Source: Bacillota bacterium | GTDB lineage: Bacteria; Bacillota; Sulfobacillia; JABLXB01 | Direction: 5' to 3' | Assembly: GCA_024653225.1 (NCBI GenBank) | Contig: JANLGA010000052.1 | Location: forward strand, 1 to 12,897 | DNA length: 12,897 nucleotides | Part shown: one piece after another, positions 6,918 to 12,897 of the stretch | Numbering within the stretch: position 1 is the stretch's first letter | Layout: each line of letters starts with the position of its first letter | Position numbers and translations under genes: made by a program | The notes under the pieces: model-generated | What the model saw: the letters and a program-made list of their open reading frames with translations, nothing else | What the model was told of the DNA's origin: nothing | The model's database searches: none

Positions 6918-8036
6918 CTACGCCTCCCCGCCGCGTATCCGGATGATCCGGCTGTGGTCGGCGAAGTCCGAGAGGAGCTCCGCTCCATCCTTCCGCACGA
7001 CCATCGTGTCCTCGGCGTGATAGCCTTCGTCGGCTACGTGGAACGGCTCGATGTTGATCACCATGTCCTCCTGGAGGGGCTCCTCGTTGAACGGCGACAG
7101 GAGCGGGTATTCGTGCAGAGCCAGCCCCAGGCCGTGGCCGACGTGCGGAAGGGAAATCGGGATCCCCGCCCGCCTCATCCACTCATCCGCCTTTCTGAAA
7201 AGCTCGCAGGCCTTAACGCCGGGCCTGACCCCGTCAATCAGGCGGCGCTGGATGTCGTAAAGCTGCGTGTACAGCCTCTCCTGCCTGTCGGACGGCTTGT
7301 CCACGACGGCGGTGCGGCCCAGGTCCGAATGGTATCCGCGGAATTCACCGCCGAAGTCTACGCTCACGATGTCCCCCGGCCTGAGCGGCGAATCGTCCGC
7401 GAACGGGTGCGCTATGGCGCTCTTCGGGCCCGCCCCGAAGGTCCCGCTCGCGGCATCCGCGCCGGCCTCCAGCGTCTTCAGGATAATGCGGTTGACGACC
7501 GCCCGTTCCGTGTCCCCGGGCTTCGATTCGCGGAACGCCTCCATGATCGCTTTCTCGGTGCTGACGGCTGCGTGGCGGATGATCTCTATCTCCCGAGGCG
7601 TCTTGATCATCCTCATCCTCTCGAAATCGGCACTCACGTCCACCCACGCGACTCCGGGGAGCTCGCGCAGGAACTCCTCGTAGTGAAGCGCGCAAACGTA
7701 GCCCTTCTCGATCCCGACCCTCCCCCGGTCCAACCCGCGCGACCGCATGATGTCCGCCACGGCACTGACGGGCGACTGCGCGAATTCTACGTACGTCCTG
7801 AGGTCGGAGATCCAGGTATCCCGGCGGACCAGGCTCTCCTCGATGCTGCAAACCAACATCGTAGGGTGCTCGCCGAGGGGACATAGTACGACGGCGAGCC
7901 GGTCGGGAATGGATTTCTGGGTCTTGATGAGGGCCTCGGACAGCCAGTAGACGTTCTCCATCGAGATCGCGAGAAGGCCGTCGAGGTTCTTGGTCCTCAG
8001 GGTATCCTGGACGCGCTGGTACTGCTGCCGCAACAT
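6918..8036 (-). CDS. M24-family metallopeptidase (Xaa-Pro aminopeptidase/dipeptidase-like)
   Basis: A 372-residue protein with the creatinase/prolidase layout: an N-terminal domain (about 1-140) and a pita-bread catalytic domain (about 149-350). All five dinuclear metal ligands are visible: Asp227 (VSVDFGG), Asp238 (GYHSDLGRT), His301 (GHGLGLALHE), Glu330 (INIEPFH) and Glu342 (YHAEDTMVV). It should cleave peptide bonds next to proline, or a related amide bond, in the cytoplasm; there is no signal peptide. Family members also include creatinase and ectoine hydrolase, so the true substrate may be a non-peptide amide. The start at 8036 is supported by GGAGGAG upstream, which overlaps the cyclodeaminase stop codon. 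Its place between the importer and the amidohydrolases suggests it processes the imported compound. Confidence 0.92.
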   Translation of the reverse strand: MLRQQYQRVQDTLRTKNLDGLLAISMENVYWLSEALIKTQKSIPDRLAVVLCPLGEHPTMLVCSIEESLVRRDTWISDLRTYVEFAQSPVSAVADIMRSRGLDRGRVGIEKGYVCALHYEEFLRELPGVAWVDVSADFERMRMIKTPREIEIIRHAAVSTEKAIMEAFRESKPGDTERAVVNRIILKTLEAGADAASGTFGAGPKSAIAHPFADDSPLRPGDIVSVDFGGEFRGYHSDLGRTAVVDKPSDRQERLYTQLYDIQRRLIDGVRPGVKACELFRKADEWMRRAGIPISLPHVGHGLGLALHEYPLLSPFNEEPLQEDMVINIEPFHVADEGYHAEDTMVVRKDGAELLSDFADHSRIIRIRGGEA

Positions 8037-8050
8037 CTCGGTGTCTCCTC

Positions 8051-9082
8051 CTATACCGTGGCGGCTGCGAACCGCCGGCAGGTGCCGCGCTCGAGTGCCC
8101 GGCGGTAAACCAGCGCGGCCGTGGCCACGTCCTGCACCGCCATCCCCGTGCAGTCGAAAACGGTGATTTCATCCCGCGACTGCCGCCCGGGCTTGGCCCC
8201 GGCGGCTATCGCGCCTATCTCTCCCCAGATGCCGCTCCCGTCGGGAGGCAGAAACCCGGCCTTGACCCCGTGCTGGCACTCCCCGATGGCACTCGCTTGT
8301 TGCCACGAGTCCACGACCACCTTCGCGTCCCTGAGGATCAATGGATCGAGTTCCTGTTTCCCCGGCCCATCCGACCCGATGGCGTTCACGTGCGTGCCGG
8401 GTCTCAGCCACCCCCTCATCACGAGGGGCGACGTCGAAGGCGTCACTGTGACGACGATGTCCGCCTCCCTCACGCCGGCTTCGGCGCTTTCCACGGGGAC
8501 GATGTCCAGGCCGACCCTGGCGGCCATCTCCCGTGCGAACGACCAAGCCTTCCCGGGATTGCGGTTGAACACAATGGCCCTCTTCAGCCTCGGGAGCACC
8601 CTCACGAGGGACAGCAATTGAATGCGGGCTTGCTCCCCGGCGCCCACGAGACACACCGTCTCCGATTCCGGCCTCGCGAGGTACTTGGCGCCCACCGCCC
8701 CGGCGGCGCCGGTCCTCACGGTGGTGATGTGGCTCCCGTCCATGAAAGCGAGGGGGAATCCGGTTTCCGCATCCTCGAGCAGTATCACCGCGGCACCCGA
8801 GGGGATCCCGAACTGCTTCTCGTTCCGGTAGAACCCGGACGCCACTTTCACCCCCACGAGACCGTGGGCTTTCATGTACCCCGTCTTCACGTCAATCTCG
8901 CCATCCTGCTCGTGAAGCGCGAGATTGACGACGGGGGGAAGGATCGTGTTTCCGCGGTAGTGCTCCGCATACGCCGACTCGACGCACTCGATCACTTCAT
9001 CGAGGCTGAGGAGCGATTCCACCTCCCGACGGTCCAACAGCACGATACCCGGGTTGATCGCGGTCCGCTTGTCGTCTGTCAT
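8051..9082 (-). CDS. Ornithine cyclodeaminase/mu-crystallin family protein
   Basis: A 343-residue NAD(P)-dependent enzyme. Family landmarks are GVKVASGF (Lys79), ITTVRTGAAGAVGAKYLA (Arg123), the Rossmann motif CLVGAGEQA (147-152), GSDGPGKQELD (Asp238) and DSWQQASAIGE. Characterised members convert ornithine to proline with loss of ammonia, or act as ketimine or pyrroline-carboxylate reductases, alanine dehydrogenases or ectoine-utilisation EutC; sequence alone does not separate these. The ATG at 9082 is preferred because GGGAGGTG (9088-9095) is ideally placed; in-frame ATGs at 9097 and 9118 would overlap or abut the ATPase gene and lack such a site. It begins 20 bases after the ATPase stop. 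In this operon it probably handles an amino acid or imino acid released from the imported substrate. Confidence 0.9.
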   Translation of the reverse strand: MTDDKRTAINPGIVLLDRREVESLLSLDEVIECVESAYAEHYRGNTILPPVVNLALHEQDGEIDVKTGYMKAHGLVGVKVASGFYRNEKQFGIPSGAAVILLEDAETGFPLAFMDGSHITTVRTGAAGAVGAKYLARPESETVCLVGAGEQARIQLLSLVRVLPRLKRAIVFNRNPGKAWSFAREMAARVGLDIVPVESAEAGVREADIVVTVTPSTSPLVMRGWLRPGTHVNAIGSDGPGKQELDPLILRDAKVVVDSWQQASAIGECQHGVKAGFLPPDGSGIWGEIGAIAAGAKPGRQSRDEITVFDCTGMAVQDVATAALVYRRALERGTCRRFAAATV

Positions 9083-9102
9083 GCATGCACCTCCCATTTC
9101 GC

Positions 9103-10056
9103 TCACGCGAACGAGCACGCCACGAAGTGGCCGTTCCCCCTATCGGTCAGCTCCGGTTCGCCGATTGAGCACTCCGGAGAAGAATGAGGGCACCTGGTCC
9201 TGAATCTGCACCCCGACGGAACCCGCAGTGGGTTCGGCACGTCGCCCTCCAGGACGATGCGCTCACCGCCTCCCCGCACCGACGGGATCGCCGAGAACAG
9301 CGCGCGGGTGTACGGGTGAAGCGGGGACGCGAATACGGCGCCCACCGGGCCGACCTCGACGATCCTGCCGAGGTACATCACCGCCACGCGATCCGCGACG
9401 TGCCTCACGACCCCGAGGTTGTGCGAAATCAGCACGTATGTCAGTCCCATCTGCCGCCTGAGGTTGCCCAGGAGGTTCAGGATCTGGGCTTGAACGTTGA
9501 CGTCGAGCGACGAGGTGGGCTCGTCGAGCACGAGCAGCGCCGGCTCCATGGCCAGCGCCCTGGCTATTACCAACCTCTGCTTCTGGCCCCCGCTGAGCTC
9601 GTGGGCGAAGCGCTCGAGATGCTCGCCGTCGAGCCCGACCCTATGCATCAACCCCTCGATGACGTCCGGGGTCGCCCTCTTGCGCTGGATCCTGAACGGC
9701 TCTTCCAGCGCGTCGTAAACGGTCATCCTGGGGTCGAGAGCGGCGCCGGGGTCCTGAAACACCATCTGGAACCGGGGGCGCACCGCGCGCAGTTGTTCCC
9801 CGGTGAGCCCCGTCAGGTCCCTGCCATCGAGACGGACCCTTCCGGATGTCGGTTCAATGAGACGCATTATCATCATCGCGGTCGTCGTCTTGCCGCAACC
9901 CGATTCCCCCACGATCCCCAGTGCTTCCCCCCTGCCGACCTCGAAGCTCACACCGTCAACGGCGCGGAGCCGCTGGACCTCCCTGCCGAACAAGTCGCGT
10001 TTCACGAAGTGCTTCTTCAAGTTCTCCACGCTCAGGAACGCGTCCGCGTCAGGCAA
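9103..10056 (-). CDS. Oligopeptide/dipeptide ABC transporter ATP-binding protein, DppF/OppF type
   Basis: A 317-residue ATPase that energises the importer together with the preceding ATPase. It has Walker A GESGCGKT (50-57), Q-loop FQDPG (Gln101), signature LSGGQKQR (154-161), Walker B LLVLDEPTSSLD and switch His in ISHNL (His212). The C-terminal oligopeptide extension (LHPYTRALFSAIP, then CRFRTRC) has Cys283, 289, 296 and 314, the pattern that in characterised OppD/DppD proteins binds an iron-sulfur cluster. The start is a TTG at 10056, overlapping the previous gene by eight bases. AGGAGG (10065-10070), eight bases upstream, supports it, and the overlap implies coupled translation. Confidence 0.93.
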   Translation of the reverse strand: MPDADAFLSVENLKKHFVKRDLFGREVQRLRAVDGVSFEVGRGEALGIVGESGCGKTTTAMMIMRLIEPTSGRVRLDGRDLTGLTGEQLRAVRPRFQMVFQDPGAALDPRMTVYDALEEPFRIQRKRATPDVIEGLMHRVGLDGEHLERFAHELSGGQKQRLVIARALAMEPALLVLDEPTSSLDVNVQAQILNLLGNLRRQMGLTYVLISHNLGVVRHVADRVAVMYLGRIVEVGPVGAVFASPLHPYTRALFSAIPSVRGGGERIVLEGDVPNPLRVPSGCRFRTRCPHSSPECSIGEPELTDRGNGHFVACSFA

Positions 10057-11047
10057 CGCCCGCCCCTCCTCCGCAAACCGCGAGGTGACAAGCGATTGAG
10101 TGCCCGGGTTCGACCTCTCTCCACTCCGGCTCCAGCTCCCTGCATTCCCTGGTCACAAGGTCGCAGCGCGGCGAGAACCGGCAGCCCGGGGGAGGGGCGA
10201 TGGCACTCGGTATGTTCCCGCGCACGAACGGCAGGCTGTCCCTGGCGGCGCCCGCATCGGGAATCGCCTCCAGCAGGCCGCGCGTGTACGGGTGGGCGGG
10301 ACTCCCGAGTACCGCGCCGACGGGTCCCTTTTCCACGAGCTTGCCCGCGTACATCACGGCGACCGTGTCGCACAGCCCCGCGATCACGGCAAGATCGTGA
10401 GTGATGAGTATGAGCCCGGACGTCTTCTCCTTCAACCTCCGGAGCAGGTCAATGATCTGGGCCTGTATCGTCACGTCCAGCGCCGTGGTGGGCTCGTCCG
10501 CTATGAGAAGCGACGGCCTGCAGGACAGGCTCATCGCGATCATCACCCTCTGCTGCATTCCGCCGCTCAGCTGGAACGGATACCGTTCGAGCACCGACGG
10601 CGGTTCCGGCATGCCGACCATGTCGAGCATGTCGGCCGCCGCCTCCAGAGCCGCGCGCCGGCTCACTCCTTCGTGACGCCTGATCACGTCGGTCATCTGG
10701 GCCCCGACGGTCAGGAGGGGATTCAGGTAGCCCGAGGGGTCCTGGAATATCATCGAGATCCTCTTCCCCCACATGTCCCTGAGCCGGGCCTTGCCAAGGC
10801 CCAAGATGTCCTCGCCTTCCAGGGCGAGCCTCCTCGCCGACACCTTCGCCGGGGGTTCGCGAACGATGCGCATGATGGATCTCGCGGCGACGCTCTTGCC
10901 GCTGCCCGTCTCGCCGGCCAGCCCCAGCGCCTCGCCCCTCCTCACCGTGAACGTGATCCCGTCCACCGCCCTCACCACAGCGCGGCGGGTAACGAAATGT
11001 GTTTTCAGGTCTTCGACTTCGAGGAGCTCAGCCACGGCAACCCCCAT
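10049..11047 (-). CDS. Oligopeptide/dipeptide ABC transporter ATP-binding protein, DppD/OppD type
   Basis: A 332-residue ATPase with Walker A GETGSGKS (45-52), Q-loop FQDPS, signature LSGGMQQR (160-167), Walker B LLIADEPTTALD and switch His in ITHDL (His217). The C-terminal extension begins at AHPYTRGLLEAIP and holds the cysteine set CRFSPRC...C...C, as in the partner ATPase. It should form the cytoplasmic heterodimer that drives both permeases. The start is uncertain: ATG 11047 has AAGGA directly adjacent, and GTG 11035 has a G-rich stretch upstream. Extension to 11125 would run back through the permease end and is unlikely. It lies 31 bases after the permease stop. Confidence 0.92.
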   Translation of the reverse strand: MGVAVAELLEVEDLKTHFVTRRAVVRAVDGITFTVRRGEALGLAGETGSGKSVAARSIMRIVREPPAKVSARRLALEGEDILGLGKARLRDMWGKRISMIFQDPSGYLNPLLTVGAQMTDVIRRHEGVSRRAALEAAADMLDMVGMPEPPSVLERYPFQLSGGMQQRVMIAMSLSCRPSLLIADEPTTALDVTIQAQIIDLLRRLKEKTSGLILITHDLAVIAGLCDTVAVMYAGKLVEKGPVGAVLGSPAHPYTRGLLEAIPDAGAARDSLPFVRGNIPSAIAPPPGCRFSPRCDLVTRECRELEPEWREVEPGHSIACHLAVCGGGAGVA

Positions 11048-11078
11048 TCCTTGGCGTTCGATGGTGACGCCGGCGCCG

Positions 11079-11999
11079 CTATCTAGGCCTTGACCTGGGG
11101 TCAAACACATCGCGCAAGCCGTCACCGAGCAGATTGAAGCCCAGCACGGCGACGAATATCGCGAGCCCCGGGAACAAGGCCATCCAGGGCGAGGTGAGGA
11201 AGAACTTCCGCCCGGTGCTCACCATCAGTCCCCACTCGGGAGTGGGCGCCTGCGCGCCCACGCCTATGAAACCGAGTGAAGCGGTCGCCAGAATGATATA
11301 GCCCATGTCCAGCGATGCGTTGACGATCACCGGACCAATGCAATTGGGCAGTATGTGACGAAGTATGATGTCGGCATCGGTGGCACCCATCGAGCGCGCG
11401 GCGTAGACGAACGGCTGGTTTCGAAGCTGCAGCGCCTGGCCGCGGACCAGCCTCGCGTACCACGGCCACCACGTCAGGGATATGGCCAGCATGGCGCTTC
11501 TGAGACCCGACCCGAGCGCCGCCGAAATGGCCAGGGCCAGCATGAGGTGTGGAAAGGCCAGGCATATGTCTGTCAGCCTCATCATCGCCTCGTCAACCCA
11601 CCCTCCGAAGAACCCCGCCATCGCTCCGATCGGTATGCCTATGGCCATGGTCGCGCCGATGGCAATGACCCCGACCCTCAGGGAAATCCTGGCGCCCAGG
11701 ACGACCCTGCTGAAGACGTCGCGTCCCAGGTCGTCCGTGCCGAACAGGTGCTCGCGGCTGGGAGGTTTGAGCCGGTTGCCGAGCGACGTGCCCTCCTCGT
11801 CCCCCGGGTAGGGGGCGATGAATGGGGCGAACACCGCCACCAGCGCCAGCAGCATGACTATCGCCAGGCCGACCATCGTGAGGCGGTTGCGCCGCAGCTG
11901 GTACCAGGAGACACCGGCGCGTTTCCTGATGGTCCGGCAGGCGCGTCTGAGACGTTCGAACCGGCCGGAAGTGTTCACTCTCGCCCCTGTCATCCCCAT
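11079..11999 (-). CDS. Oligopeptide/dipeptide ABC transporter permease, DppC/OppC type
   Basis: A 306-residue inner-membrane permease. Residues about 32-63 form the typical N-terminal segment (WYQLRRNRLTMVGLAIVMLLALVAVFAPFIAPY), followed by a periplasm/exterior-facing HLFGTDDLGRDVFSR motif (84-98), the classic DppC/OppC sequence. Five further hydrophobic segments follow. The EAA loop that docks on the ATPase is around 199-219 (YAARSMGATDADIILRH). The ATG at 11999 overlaps the stop of the preceding permease (TGATG), with AAGGTGG upstream. An in-frame ATG two codons later (11993) is a minor alternative. Confidence 0.93.
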   Translation of the reverse strand: MGMTGARVNTSGRFERLRRACRTIRKRAGVSWYQLRRNRLTMVGLAIVMLLALVAVFAPFIAPYPGDEEGTSLGNRLKPPSREHLFGTDDLGRDVFSRVVLGARISLRVGVIAIGATMAIGIPIGAMAGFFGGWVDEAMMRLTDICLAFPHLMLALAISAALGSGLRSAMLAISLTWWPWYARLVRGQALQLRNQPFVYAARSMGATDADIILRHILPNCIGPVIVNASLDMGYIILATASLGFIGVGAQAPTPEWGLMVSTGRKFFLTSPWMALFPGLAIFVAVLGFNLLGDGLRDVFDPRSRPR

Positions 12000-12897
12000 C
12001 AGTGATCCACCTTCGCAAGGGTGATGCGAGGATCTATGAATGCGTAGAGGATGTCCACCGCGAGATTCAAGAGGGTGTACGCTACGCCCACGAGCAGGGT
12101 GACGCCCATCACCGGGGCGAAGTCCGCCCCGAGGATGGCCCGGACGGCGTACTGACCGATTCCGGGCCAGTCGAATACGCTCTCCACCAAGATGGAACCC
12201 ATGAGGCTGTTCCCCATCGCCAAAGCGACAATGGTGATTATGGGGATGAGGGCATTCTTGAGCGCGTACACGAACAGGATCCTCCAACTCGACAGCCCGT
12301 AGGCGGTGGCCGTCGTGATGTAATCCTTGCTCAACACCTCGATCATGCAGGACCGCGTCATGCGCATGACCAGCCCCAGCGCGGCGAACGCCAGCGTAAA
12401 CGACGGGAGGCATATGTGGGCCAGGGCGTCGCGAAACGCGGCCCAGTTGCCGGTCAGGGCGCTGTCGAGCAGGTGCAAGCCGGTGATCGCCGATATCGGG
12501 TTCAAGAGAGCGGTCTCGCTGCTCAAGCGCCCCTGCAGCGGAAGCCATCCGAGTTCACGGTAAAACACTACCTGGAACAACACCCCGAGCCAGAACAGCG
12601 GGGTCGAAACGCCCATCAGCCCGAGGAGCCTGCTCGCGTGGTCCCAGCCGGAGTCCGCTCTCACGGCGGCGAGAATCCCCACGGGTATGCCGACGGCCAG
12701 GGCTATGAGCCAGGAGACGAGCACGAGTTCCAAGGTCGCCGGGAAGAACGCCCTCAGGTCGGCGCTGACCGAGTGCTTGGTCGTGAACGAGGTGCCGAGG
12801 TCGCCCCTCAGCACGTTCGTGATGTATCGCCAGTACTGGACCGGCAGCGGCTTATCCAGGCCGAACTTCTCCCTGACCTGCGCTATCACCTCCGGGC
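11999..12897 (-). CDS. Oligopeptide/dipeptide ABC transporter permease, DppB/OppB type, start beyond the window
   Basis: The last 299 codons of a permease that is usually 310-340 residues, so roughly the first transmembrane helix is missing. The reading frame enters the window as PEVIAQVREKFGLDKPLPVQYW, the usual DppB external segment, continues with RGDLGTSF and several membrane spans, and has the EAA loop (TATAYGLSSWRILFVYALKN). It then has the conserved end LVESVFDWPGIGQYAVRAI and FIDPRI. A GTG at 12889 with GGAGG upstream is an internal Val codon, not a start. It pairs with the following permease to form the transport channel. The true start and any binding-protein gene upstream lie to the right of the window. 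Confidence 0.93.
   Translation of the reverse strand, partial: PEVIAQVREKFGLDKPLPVQYWRYITNVLRGDLGTSFTTKHSVSADLRAFFPATLELVLVSWLIALAVGIPVGILAAVRADSGWDHASRLLGLMGVSTPLFWLGVLFQVVFYRELGWLPLQGRLSSETALLNPISAITGLHLLDSALTGNWAAFRDALAHICLPSFTLAFAALGLVMRMTRSCMIEVLSKDYITTATAYGLSSWRILFVYALKNALIPIITIVALAMGNSLMGSILVESVFDWPGIGQYAVRAILGADFAPVMGVTLLVGVAYTLLNLAVDILYAFIDPRITLAKVDH

Noticed and set aside
6918..9082. Ectoine utilisation genes (eutC/eutD-type)
   Set aside because: An OCD-like gene beside an M24 gene recalls that pathway, but the M20-type deacetylase and transaminase partners are absent and all five peptidase metal ligands are kept. It is left as an alternative, not a call.
12000..12548. Extension of permease C upstream of 11999
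   Set aside because: The extension overlaps permease B in another frame and does not resemble the family. The start overlapping the permease B stop fits normal DppC length.
1..12897. CRISPR array, tRNA or rRNA genes
   Set aside because: I saw no regularly spaced direct repeats and no tRNA- or rRNA-like sequence. The repeated GG-rich motifs in 1096-4500 are codons of the Asp-box protein repeats.

Overview
The window is GC-rich and nearly every real gene is on the minus strand, so the story reads from right to left. The organism is most likely a high-GC bacterium of the Bacillota (Clostridia, Limnochordia or Symbiobacteriia type). Three things suggest this: strong GGAGG ribosome binding sites and a TTG start, a copper-amine-oxidase-N-like domain on a secreted protein, and an IS256-family element whose end resembles Gram-positive relatives. 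This placement is an inference; there is no rRNA or marker gene in the window.

Right and centre (about 12897 down to 4580): one tightly packed operon of eight genes. It begins with an oligopeptide/dipeptide-type ABC importer: permease B (cut by the window edge), permease C, ATPase D and ATPase F. An ornithine cyclodeaminase/mu-crystallin family enzyme follows, then an M24 (Xaa-Pro type) metallopeptidase, then two tandem paralogous amidohydrolases of the imidazolonepropionase/Xaa-Pro dipeptidase-related group. Most junctions overlap or are separated by a few bases, and several have excellent Shine-Dalgarno sequences, so the genes are probably co-transcribed. The simplest reading is uptake of a peptide or modified amino acid, cytoplasmic hydrolysis by the peptidase and amidohydrolases, and processing of a released (possibly cyclisable) amino acid by the cyclodeaminase-like enzyme. 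The exact substrate cannot be read from the sequence. No substrate-binding protein is visible; it may lie beyond the right edge. One amidohydrolase has Asn where its neighbour has the expected catalytic Asp.

Middle left (about 4500 to 1096): one large secreted protein with a signal peptide, a copper-amine-oxidase-N-like domain and about fifteen BNR/Asp-box repeats forming beta-propeller(s). A hairpin follows its stop codon. It lies about 80 bases after the operon on the same strand and may be its last gene or separate.

Left end (about 1050 to 1): a roughly 450-base non-coding stretch containing a perfect 13-bp inverted repeat, then the first 75 codons of a SIR2-like (NAD-binding, defence-associated type) gene. 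That gene is cut off by the end of an IS256-family insertion sequence, whose transposase gene runs off the left edge. This end is less GC-rich than the operon and looks like an accessory region.
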